Shown here piece by piece: positions 6,608-13,937 of a DNA stretch of 23,294 nucleotides. Numbering within the stretch: position 1 is the stretch's first letter; each line of letters begins with the position of its first letter. Source of the DNA: CAYZIC01 sp964478335 (GTDB lineage Bacteria > Verrucomicrobiota > Kiritimatiellia > RFP12 > DVOR01). Made by a program: the position numbers and the translations under genes. The notes under the pieces are model-generated. The model had not been told where the DNA came from. It saw nothing but the letters and a program-made list of their open reading frames with translations, and ran no database searches. Where the stretch lies: contig CAYZIC010000032.1 of NCBI GenBank assembly GCA_964478335.1, positions 1-23,294 of the forward strand, written 5' to 3'.

Positions 6608-7411
6608 TTACTTCTTAGCCCATTCAGAATTGGGGTATTCGGCCTTGAGCTGCTTGCGTAGCTTGTCAGCACGAGAGGCATTTTGCCTACCATCAAAAGC
6701 CTTAGCGCCCATGTAGAGAGCCTCAGGCATGGCCTCAGTGACGCCTGCATAGAGGAGGATGACACGGAGGTATCCGTCCATGAGCGCCTCGGTGCAGTTG
6801 GCGACAGCCGAGCCCTTAGCCATAGCAGCATTGCCCCGCATGACGAGCGCAAATGCCGCCGAGTAGGGATCGCCACTTGCGACAGCCTTATTGAGCAGCT
6901 CGTCGAGCTTGGTAGCCTTGTTGGTAGAGATGAGCAAGCGCCAGTACGCGACGGCAAATTCGCCCTGGTAGGCGGCCTTGTCATCCATGCGGATGATCTT
7001 TTCGCAAGCTTTGGTCGCTTTGGCGGTATCGCCAGTCTTGCTGTATGCCTCGACCAACCAGCGGGTAGCAATTTGGTCCCAGGTCAAGCGAGCGTAGACA
7101 TCGGCGATTTCTTCGAGGGTGGCGATCGCACCAGCTGCGGAGCCGGCTTTGACCTTGGCAATGGCAGCATCGAGCTCTGCGGGCTTGCGGATGTCGATGG
7201 TTTCGACCTCTGCAAGCTTGACCTCCGTCGAGAGCTTTTTCGTCTTGATCGTATACTTCTTAGAGGATTGGAACCACTTGAAGGTACCGACGAACTTCTG
7301 TTCACCAACGGTGGTAATGGTACCGGTCGGCGGGGTCACCTTAGCGTGAACAGTCAAGGTGAATGTTGCGCTGGCTGCCAGCGCCATGATCCAAATGAGG
7401 GATTGTTTCAT
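6608..7411 (-). CDS. Small periplasmic TPR-type protein
   Basis: A 267-residue exported protein. The signal peptide is MKQSLIWIMALAASATFTLTVHA, with cleavage likely after VHA (23). A beta-rich stretch (about 24-75, GTITTVGEQKFVGTFKWFQ) is followed by helical repeats of TPR character (about 80-260), for example AIATLEEIADVYARL and WLVEAYSKTGDTAKATKACEKII. I do not recognise a named family. It begins 29 bases after the large TPR gene with AAGGA before the ATG, and leads into exbB, so it is probably a periplasmic partner or scaffold of the motor. The opening beta segment may be a separate small domain. Confidence 0.88.
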   Translation of the reverse strand: MKQSLIWIMALAASATFTLTVHAKVTPPTGTITTVGEQKFVGTFKWFQSSKKYTIKTKKLSTEVKLAEVETIDIRKPAELDAAIAKVKAGSAAGAIATLEEIADVYARLTWDQIATRWLVEAYSKTGDTAKATKACEKIIRMDDKAAYQGEFAVAYWRLLISTNKATKLDELLNKAVASGDPYSAAFALVMRGNAAMAKGSAVANCTEALMDGYLRVILLYAGVTEAMPEALYMGAKAFDGRQNASRADKLRKQLKAEYPNSEWAKK

Positions 7412-7440
7412 TGTCTTATTCCTTACTATAATACTAGAGC

Positions 7441-10400
7441 TTAGTTGCCGAGCTTGATTTTGGCGTTGTTAAGGGCGTTGTTAATTGCGACGACGTGCTT
7501 ACCATCGGGGAATGCCTTGAGGTAGCGCTCGGCATTTTCGATAGCCGACGTGAGGCTGGTCTGGTCTTCGCTTTCGAGCAAGATATTGATCAATCCAAGG
7601 TAAGCATCTTGCACAAATGGCTTAGCGAGGGCGTATGCCTTAATCTGAGCATCAGTCAAAGGTGCGATGGGGTTCTCTGGCTCTGTGTTTGCAAAGATGA
7701 GCGAGTCGTAGGCGATGACGGTCACGCCGCGGGCGTTGTTGATCGCATCGGGGGATGCGCCCAATTCGCGCTCGGCGTGGTAGCGTTTTTCGGCGACACG
7801 TGCAACGGCCAGATCGAGGTCTGCTGACATGGCATCTTTACGCTGGGCTTTGATGAAGTTAACGGCACGCTTGACTTCGCCGATCATCTCATTGCGCGCA
7901 TCGGCGCTCTTTTCGATGACGATCTTTGCAGCGATGACATCGACCAAGAGGAGGTTGGCATCAAGGGCGACGGTCGTATTGCCGAACTTCTTGAGGAGTT
8001 CATTCTTGATGAGGGCGTAGGCTTCGTTGGGCTTTTTGTCATTCAAGAGTGCCTGCGTTTTAACGAGGAGGGCTTGAGCGATTTGGGCGTTGTTTTTAGT
8101 CGATGCGATTGCCTTATCGGCAGCTTCGATTGCGACGGCGTATTCCTTAGCAGCGAGCAGTTGCTTAGCCGCCTCAATGTACTGGCCAGGAGTGAACTTG
8201 CCATTGGTCGAGATCATCTGCTTGTACTTGGAGATTGCTTCACCACGCATACCCATCTTAAAGAGAGACTCTGCAAGCAACGGAATGGCGTTCTTTGCCT
8301 CTGGTGAATCAGCGAATTCCTTAGCCAAGCGATCGAGGCATTGCTGCGCTTGATCCATTTTAGCCTGACTGGTATAGATGGTACCAATTTGGAGCAAAGC
8401 ACGAGCGGCGTAGAGCCCCTTGGGATAGGTCTCGATGTAGGTGTTGTATCCGGCCAAAGAGGCGGTCTGCAAGGCGGCCTTTTGTTTGTCCGATAGCGCA
8501 GGGATGCGCTGCATACAGAGACCAGCTTGGAACATCGCCCCCTCAAGGATCTTGTCGTTGGTGGCCTTTTCTGAGAGGACCGACTGATACTTATTATTGG
8601 GGGTCGTAAGGATATTCGCCAAAGCGCGATAGGTACCAGCGGCTTTTGCATAGTAGGCGCGCTTTTGAGCATCAATATCAGCTTGCTGACGAGCGGCAAA
8701 GGCTTCTGCGGTTTCGCCGTCTTGCTTTTCGAGAGTTTGAGCATTGGCCGCTTCTGCGAGGTGACGATAAGCATCACCGAGGCGATACTGAGCGACCGCC
8801 ATCATTTGGCCAGGGCGCTTGCTGTCACCGAGGGTCTTGATGGTCTCTTGGATGACGGCCATTTCCTTTGTGGCATCAGGGCGTTGGCCCTTAGGCGAAT
8901 AGATATCATAGAGCGCATAGAGGGCGACGATCTTGACCTGCTTTTGGGCGGGCTGATTGTAGTGCTCGACGATGCGCTGATATTGACGAATGCCCCGATC
9001 GATCTCACCGGTCTTAATCAAGTCCGCCGCACGCTCTTGGGCGATCTGCGGGGCACGGGGGTGAGTGGGGTAATATTGTGAGAAGAGCTCGAGGACTTCG
9101 TTTTTGCGGCGCATGACCTTAGAATCGCCATACTTATTGGCGATTTCGATCAACGCATTACCCGCGGGATTGACAAAATCCTCGACGCCCGAGCAGCCCT
9201 CAGCGAGGTGACGGGTGACGGTGTCTGCGTAGAGCTGATAGGTCGGATCCATCTTGCCAGCCTTGCCGCCTGCATAGAGGTAACAGAAGACCATGTTTTT
9301 CATTGCCTCAATCGCCTCTTGGGTCATGCCAAACTTGGAGATAAGCTCGGAGAATGCCTGCGCAGCGTCGTCCCACTTATTTTCGCTAAAGAGCACATTG
9401 GCACCGATGTACTGCTGCTGACGCACGCGGGTCTTTTGTTCCTCAGGAATTTTAGCACCGATGGAGACCTTGTAGCGAGCAGCAATGATTGCTTGGACTT
9501 CCTCTGACAATTCACCAGCCTGAAGGGCGTAGATGGACTCAGGATAGGTGACAAAGACATTGATCAAGTGATTGTAAGCACCTTGACCATTGCGCTTGCG
9601 CGTCTTGGGGTTGCGTTCGCCTAAGAATAGTGCCTTGATCTTATTATCGTCAGCAGAAGGCCCCTTGGCGATCTCCTTTTTGGCTTCATCAAGGAGGATC
9701 TTACCCAAGAAATAACGGCAAGCGGGCATGGGGCTCATGCGCAAGACCCCCTTAGAACCATCCGGGTCAGCCTCTTTGTAGTTGTCGTGGATGCGCATCA
9801 GGTCTACGGTATACTCCGAGATAATCTCTTGTGCCTTATTGATTTCGCCACGGAGACGATAGACGTTGGCCAAGCCCATAATCGCATCCCCAAAGAAGTT
9901 ATCAGGGATGTAGATCATCTTGCGAGCGAGCTTTTCGGCCTCGTTGACAAGCTTGGTCTTTTCGCCTGCATTGGTCTCTTTTTCGGCGATGACGATGAGC
10001 TGAGCGAGCGTTTCGGACTGAACGTTACGCATTTCACGCTTGCCCATCTTGGTCCTGAGCAAGATACGATAGTAGTCAAGTGCCTCTTTATTGCGCCCGC
10101 TCTTTTGCAAGAGCTGGATGTAGTTGTAAGCTGCCTTGATAAAGACTTCACGCGTATTGTTATTGGGCGTCTTGATGGCCGCAAAAAAGCCCTTGTAGAT
10201 GTCATCAGATTCTTTAAACTTCTGATACATATAGTAATAGTTTGCCATTTCGAGCTTGAGCGACCAGGTATCGACCGAATCCTTGTCCGGGCGCGCTGCG
10301 ATGGTCTTTTTGACGCGATCAAAGTTGCCCTGAGCCAAGTCGATACGAATATCCACCGCCTCGAAGACGACCTTAGATTTGGGGAATTTCTTTTTAGCGG

Positions 10401-10587
10401 CATCGCTGACGAGTCGAGCAAAATCGCTATAGCCATTGGCGAGCAAGGCATCTGCGTAGTCTCGCTCTGTCTTGACAGCCAATTCCTGTGCACTCAGCGG
10501 TGCATCGGCGTCTTGTGCGACGAGTGGCGCGGCGCTAGCGCAAGCGAGCAACGCAAACCAGTGCTTCATATTATTGAGTGGTGTCAT
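7441..10587 (-). CDS. Large periplasmic TPR-repeat protein
   Basis: A 1048-residue protein, almost entirely helical repeats. After the signal peptide (cleavage likely after PLVAQ, about residue 24) come repeated TPR-like units such as YADALLANGYSDFARLV, AAQAFSELISKFGMTQEAIE, DRGIRQYQRIVEHYNQPAQ, AQQCLDRLAKEFADSPEAK, and YLKAFPDGKHVVAINNALN. The pattern '(A/Y)xxxxxxYPxS/G' recurs along the whole length, as in BamD/YbgF-type periplasmic TPR proteins. A Cys in LLAC could mark a lipoprotein, but the hydrophobic stretch before it is short. The ATG at 10587 (not the TTG three bases earlier) fits AAGAGGAT upstream. It is the first gene of the motor unit. Likely role, by inference: a long scaffold linking the motor to periplasmic or outer-membrane partners. 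Confidence 0.9.
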   Translation of the reverse strand: MTPLNNMKHWFALLACASAAPLVAQDADAPLSAQELAVKTERDYADALLANGYSDFARLVSDAAKKKFPKSKVVFEAVDIRIDLAQGNFDRVKKTIAARPDKDSVDTWSLKLEMANYYYMYQKFKESDDIYKGFFAAIKTPNNNTREVFIKAAYNYIQLLQKSGRNKEALDYYRILLRTKMGKREMRNVQSETLAQLIVIAEKETNAGEKTKLVNEAEKLARKMIYIPDNFFGDAIMGLANVYRLRGEINKAQEIISEYTVDLMRIHDNYKEADPDGSKGVLRMSPMPACRYFLGKILLDEAKKEIAKGPSADDNKIKALFLGERNPKTRKRNGQGAYNHLINVFVTYPESIYALQAGELSEEVQAIIAARYKVSIGAKIPEEQKTRVRQQQYIGANVLFSENKWDDAAQAFSELISKFGMTQEAIEAMKNMVFCYLYAGGKAGKMDPTYQLYADTVTRHLAEGCSGVEDFVNPAGNALIEIANKYGDSKVMRRKNEVLELFSQYYPTHPRAPQIAQERAADLIKTGEIDRGIRQYQRIVEHYNQPAQKQVKIVALYALYDIYSPKGQRPDATKEMAVIQETIKTLGDSKRPGQMMAVAQYRLGDAYRHLAEAANAQTLEKQDGETAEAFAARQQADIDAQKRAYYAKAAGTYRALANILTTPNNKYQSVLSEKATNDKILEGAMFQAGLCMQRIPALSDKQKAALQTASLAGYNTYIETYPKGLYAARALLQIGTIYTSQAKMDQAQQCLDRLAKEFADSPEAKNAIPLLAESLFKMGMRGEAISKYKQMISTNGKFTPGQYIEAAKQLLAAKEYAVAIEAADKAIASTKNNAQIAQALLVKTQALLNDKKPNEAYALIKNELLKKFGNTTVALDANLLLVDVIAAKIVIEKSADARNEMIGEVKRAVNFIKAQRKDAMSADLDLAVARVAEKRYHAERELGASPDAINNARGVTVIAYDSLIFANTEPENPIAPLTDAQIKAYALAKPFVQDAYLGLINILLESEDQTSLTSAIENAERYLKAFPDGKHVVAINNALNNAKIKLGN

Positions 10588-10592
10588 CAATC

Positions 10593-10600
10593 ATCCTCTT
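10593..10600 (-). promoter_or_regulatory. Ribosome binding site of the large TPR gene
   Basis: AAGAGGAT upstream of the ATG at 10587. It favours 10587 over the later in-frame ATG at 10569, which would lack a site. Confidence 0.6.
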
Positions 10601-10667
10601 TTTAATCGGTTGAATAGCACCAGATTGCAAGTTGCCAACCAAGTGCCTATTCCTAAATTGCTCTTCT

Positions 10668-10696
10668 ATAATAGCGGAATCGACCGCCAAAAGCAA
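10668..10696 (-). promoter_or_regulatory. Possible sigma70-type promoter of the motor operon
   Basis: TATTAT (10673-10668) lies 17 bases after TTGCTT (10696-10691). The -10 is close to consensus but the -35 matches at only three positions, so this is a moderate call. It would give a leader of roughly 75 bases. Confidence 0.4.
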
Positions 10697-10724
10697 GCAC
10701 AAAGTTTGCAAAATCAGCTAAAAA

Positions 10725-10760
10725 CGGCCTGCGGCCTTTTGGAACGCTCGCAAGCTCGCT
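10725..10760 (+). repeat. Interspersed repeat R3, copy a
   Basis: It begins with the palindrome GGCCTGCGGCC and ends with GCTCGCAAGCTCGCT. It matches 22766-22800 with one substitution and one 1-base gap. A weaker relative starts at 113. It is intergenic in all cases. Confidence 0.85.
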
Positions 10761-10891
10761 CTTGGTGGTCGACGGCGGGAGCGGCGAGTGATTGACTGGC
10801 TGAGCAGAGGCCATCTTAAAAGCCGGAGCGGAGCCTGACAATCACGCAGAGCGGGGTGATTGATGATTGCGGCTTGGTGCCGCGAGAGCGA
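10761..10891. repeat. 131-bp segment between 11-base direct repeats
   Basis: GCAAGCTCGCT occurs at 10750-10760 and again at 10892-10902. In the related locus at 22766-22844 the two flanks (R3 and R4) are joined directly through a single GCAAGCTCGCT. The segment therefore looks like an insertion here, or a deletion there, with an 11-base repeat as scar. It holds two hairpins and no open frame of note. Confidence 0.55.
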
Positions 10892-10947
10892 GCAAGCTCG
10901 CTGGGGGATTCTGGGGTGGGAGATCGAGTCCGAGGATGGCTGGCGCG
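10892..10947 (+). repeat. Interspersed repeat R4, copy a
   Basis: GCAAGCTCGCT, then a G-rich run, then GGGAGATCGAGTC and GGATGGC. It aligns with 22790-22844 with a few substitutions and a short gap. No coding content. Confidence 0.75.
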
Positions 10948-11024
10948 GGGTGTGGGCGAGCGGTAATCACGAGCGACCTAAGCCTACAGCAGGGAGCGTG
11001 AGCGACCATCAAGCGGATCGCAGT

Positions 11025-11086
11025 ACTCTGTGTCTCTGTGATACAATCCTGCGACGTGCTTCTGGCAGCCCTGCGAGCGTAGCGAG
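11025..11086 (+). repeat. Interspersed repeat R2, copy a (CTCTGTGTCTCTGTG type)
   Basis: 62 bases match 23162-23223 with 8 differences and no gap. It opens with ACTCTGTGTCTCTGTG and ends in a variable GCGAGCGTAGCGAG palindrome. Short CTCTG(C/T)G-type interspersed motifs like this are, from memory, widespread in several bacterial phyla; I could not search for them. Confidence 0.8.
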
Positions 11087-11117
11087 TCCAAGGCGTAAGC
11101 ACTTCTAGTATATATAC

Positions 11118-13925
11118 TTATACCACATTTTCAAGGATGGGGGGGGGGGGTCTATCGACGATCTGCATTGCAGAGATGTTGGCACGCAATCTGAGGCGGT
11201 CGTTGCGAGGCATAATAAAGGTCGCATCGCCTGAGATATTCTCAAAGACGATGACATTGCCTTTGTCGGAGGCGAGTACCTCTTTGACACGGGCGTCGCC
11301 CCAACCATGGTCGAATTCGCACGGAGTGGCAATGCCTTTGGCATTAGGACGATAGTAGGAACCGTTGTAGAGGATCGGGGCAAAACGCGTCCAGCCGCTG
11401 CCAAGATCGCCTGAGTTGAGCGCTTTGTAGAAGTAGACATCGTAGGTCTCAAAGGGGACGTTCTTAAGAGAGACAGAGATTGGCTGGCGCATGGGGTCGT
11501 ATTTGACATCGCAGAGCTGTCCGTGGAGGAGCGGGGCGGGGTTGAGGATATTTTGAGTCTTTTGCTCGATCTCCCGGCCGTAGTAGGAGAGCTCAAAGTC
11601 TCCCGTGTCGATGCCGCTATTGGTCATCCAGCCCTTTTGGTCGGTCATCGAGCTCGTGTGGAGGGTATTCCAATAGATGCCTTTGCATGGGTAGACGCCG
11701 TAACGCTGAAGCGGCTTGATGTGGTAGTCTGAAACACAAAAGTTAAAGCTAATCGCTGACACAGCATTGGCCAAGACGCCATCCATGACACTGTAGATTA
11801 GCTCGACATCCGTTGGGGTTAACACGCGAGACCAGAGAGCAACCTCGTCCATTTCGCTGGCATATTGGCGATCTGGATTAGTCTGATCAGCAGTGCCGAT
11901 GCAAAAGTCTTGGGCCAGGATACCATGGCGAATCAGGTTGTCAACATCGTCTCCTTGGTGTGTCTTGACGAGGATACCATTTTGATAGATGTGGACGATG
12001 CGCTCTGTTCGGTCGATGGTGATGACATAGTGTGCCCAGTCGGAGGATTTGGCGGCGATGGGGAGGTCATGTTTCTTTTGTGTCATGAGCGAGAGGATGA
12101 GGTTGTCTTGCGCACAGCAGGTTAGAGACCAACCAGGCCCAAAGGTGCCGAGGTGCTTCTTGGAGCCAAGGTAACCGCCAACCATCGCTTGGGCTTGATC
12201 AACCTTGAGCCAGAGGGCAATGGAGAAGGATGCCTTATCCATAAAGAGTGGTTTGCCTAGATTGAGGAACCAACTTTTTTTATCAAATACTGCAGCGCGT
12301 CCAGAATTGATTGATGGCGTGGTGTAGGTGGGTTTAGCGGACTTGTCAAAGGTTTGAATCGTCGGCTGGATTTTATTCTCCGCATAGTTGTAGGTATTAT
12401 TCTCAAACGGGAAATAGGCATAGAGGCCTTGTCGAATGGTCGCCGTTTTGTCTGCAGAGCAGAGTCTGACGGGATCCGACCAGATGACCGATTCACGGGT
12501 TTTGAGATACCACCTAGCATAGGTAATCGTACGATTAGGATCGGTGGGGACCTTTGCCTCGAGTGACTGCTTTAGGGCGTAAGTGATGGGGACGATGGTT
12601 TTCTTTTCCCAGCCGATCAGCGACTGGCCGACATCATTGGGCCCCGAGAGCACGCCCACCTCCATCGGTTGCCAGGATAAGTAACGATAGGCGGTTGCTT
12701 TGAGTAGGAAATGGTCTTTGGCCTCGACGATTGTGGGGGCTTTGAAGAGGAGGTTATGCAGGCGGACTTTGAGAGAGCCGGACTTTTCGGCATAGAGGCT
12801 GATGGCCTCTTCTTTGGAGAGGGGGCGAGACCAGAGGGCGAGCTCATCGATTTTGCAATGGCTCGCTTTGCGACCATAGCCATCCGAGCCAATCATCAAG
12901 TGGGCACCGGGAGGCATCATGTCAACGTTGTCGGGTTCGTTGGTGTTGCTATGCCACTTGGCCTCGTGGATCAATTCGCCATTGCGGAAAAAGGTGACGC
13001 GATTGGTTTCACGATTAACGACAAAGGTCAAATAGAGCCACTCGCCCGGGATGAACCAGCCCGTGCGCTTACCAAGCCAGGAGGTGGGGGTTTTCCAGAT
13101 GAATTGCGTGCCGTGGCCCTTGATAGCGAAGCCTGTGGCATTGATATTACGGTCGTCTTTGGTTCCGCAAAATGTGCCCTTGGTGTCTTTGCTATTGACC
13201 CAAAAAGAGAGCGAGAATGAACCAGTTTTGAGCCATTGCTGACCACTGGCGACGACCATACAATTGGTGCCATTAAAGAGAATGGCTTGATCATGGACAC
13301 CCTGGTCTGTAAAATTGGCGGGTGATTGACTTTGGGGGATCACCCGGCGCTCCATGAGGTTGGCGCAATGTTTGTCAAAGGGCATATAGATCTCGAGCCC
13401 CTCAAAGAGATGATCCACGCCAGATTGCGTAGAGAAATAGAGCGGTGTGGAGAGGTAAGCCCTACCCTCTGGCGTTTCGAATTGGAGACGACAGACATAG
13501 TACTTTGTGCCCTCGAGTTTGGGCCAGGTAGCACGTAACTCACGATTGGCAGCCAAAAGCCCCAGGTCGATGGGTTTGACACTCGCCCATGCCTCTGGTG
13601 CCGGGCCGTAGTCGCAATCTGAGACGAGGAGGGAAGCTTTTAGTGCGTTTGCCATCAGCATCACCACCCTCACGGAAAAGTCCACATGGTCCCCATACTC
13701 CACGAGGCGGGCACGCTCAAAGGCGAGGTGGACTTGGTGGATGGCGCAATTCAGCGGCGAGGGGCGATTGCCAGACTTGATCGGCTCTGGCGACCCCTCA
13801 AGCAAGAGTGACACATCTTTGTCAAGCGTATAAAATGGCGAGAAGCTCATCTGCTGCGCAAGAGCCATCCCAGCACCCATGAGGACACCAAGGCTCATTA
13901 TCCATTGTTTGAGACAATCAATCAC
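11118..13925 (-). CDS. Secreted double-LamG protein (second of a tandem pair)
   Basis: Of the 935 residues, the first 24 or so are a signal peptide (cleavage likely after MALAQ). Then come an FN3-like region (about 60-168), a first LamG/concanavalin-like module (about 178-378, with SFSLSFWVNS and KIDELALWSRPLS), a second FN3-like region (390-490), a second LamG (500-712, with SFSIALWLKV and EMDEVALWSRVLT), and a C-terminal domain (about 720-927) shared with the neighbour (NVPFETYDVYFYKA, GWTRFAPILYNG, NISGDATFIMPRN). LamG modules usually bind glycans, and the protein is probably surface-exposed or secreted. The start is GTG at 13925, with AGGTGG six bases before it. The site overlaps the stop of the upstream paralogue. 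A run of 12 C eight codons before the end codes PPPP and could shift the frame. Confidence 0.9.
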   Translation of the reverse strand: MIDCLKQWIMSLGVLMGAGMALAQQMSFSPFYTLDKDVSLLLEGSPEPIKSGNRPSPLNCAIHQVHLAFERARLVEYGDHVDFSVRVVMLMANALKASLLVSDCDYGPAPEAWASVKPIDLGLLAANRELRATWPKLEGTKYYVCRLQFETPEGRAYLSTPLYFSTQSGVDHLFEGLEIYMPFDKHCANLMERRVIPQSQSPANFTDQGVHDQAILFNGTNCMVVASGQQWLKTGSFSLSFWVNSKDTKGTFCGTKDDRNINATGFAIKGHGTQFIWKTPTSWLGKRTGWFIPGEWLYLTFVVNRETNRVTFFRNGELIHEAKWHSNTNEPDNVDMMPPGAHLMIGSDGYGRKASHCKIDELALWSRPLSKEEAISLYAEKSGSLKVRLHNLLFKAPTIVEAKDHFLLKATAYRYLSWQPMEVGVLSGPNDVGQSLIGWEKKTIVPITYALKQSLEAKVPTDPNRTITYARWYLKTRESVIWSDPVRLCSADKTATIRQGLYAYFPFENNTYNYAENKIQPTIQTFDKSAKPTYTTPSINSGRAAVFDKKSWFLNLGKPLFMDKASFSIALWLKVDQAQAMVGGYLGSKKHLGTFGPGWSLTCCAQDNLILSLMTQKKHDLPIAAKSSDWAHYVITIDRTERIVHIYQNGILVKTHQGDDVDNLIRHGILAQDFCIGTADQTNPDRQYASEMDEVALWSRVLTPTDVELIYSVMDGVLANAVSAISFNFCVSDYHIKPLQRYGVYPCKGIYWNTLHTSSMTDQKGWMTNSGIDTGDFELSYYGREIEQKTQNILNPAPLLHGQLCDVKYDPMRQPISVSLKNVPFETYDVYFYKALNSGDLGSGWTRFAPILYNGSYYRPNAKGIATPCEFDHGWGDARVKEVLASDKGNVIVFENISGDATFIMPRNDRLRLRANISAMQIVDRPPPPILENVV
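11139..11150 (-). repeat. C12 homopolymer near the 3' end of the LamG gene
   Basis: Twelve C on the coding strand make four Pro codons. As given, the tail is PPPPILENVV. With 13 C the frame would end at once (PPPPHP). With 11 C it would run past the present stop to give PPPPSLKMWYKYIY. Confidence 0.9.
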
Positions 13926-13931
13926 GTCAAA

Positions 13932-13937
13932 CCACCT
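13932..13937 (-). promoter_or_regulatory. Ribosome binding site for the GTG start at 13925
   Basis: AGGTGG with a 6-base spacer. It overlaps the TAG stop of the upstream paralogue (13936-13938), so the two genes are likely translationally linked. Confidence 0.55.

Larger units (their letters stand above)
10588..11117. other. Gene-free stretch between LamG gene and TPR operon
   Basis: No gene is seen. From right to left it holds an AT palindrome AGTATATATACT (11107-11118, touching the LamG stop), repeat R2 (11025-11086), repeat R4 (10892-10947), a hairpin GCGGC/GCCGC (10869-10883), a hairpin CAATCAC/GTGATTG (10839-10862), repeat R3 (10725-10760), and finally the likely promoter and leader of the TPR operon. 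The repeat part is GC-rich and hairpin-rich, while the promoter part is AT-richer. Confidence 0.7.

Noticed and set aside
10667..10672. Perfect TATAAT on the + strand
   Set aside because: No -35 box at a suitable distance and no + strand gene follows; it arises from the near-palindromic minus-strand -10.
11105..11596. Separate 163-codon frame ending in SLKMWYKYIY
   Set aside because: It overlaps the LamG gene in another frame. Only its tail is meaningful, as the product of an 11-C tract.
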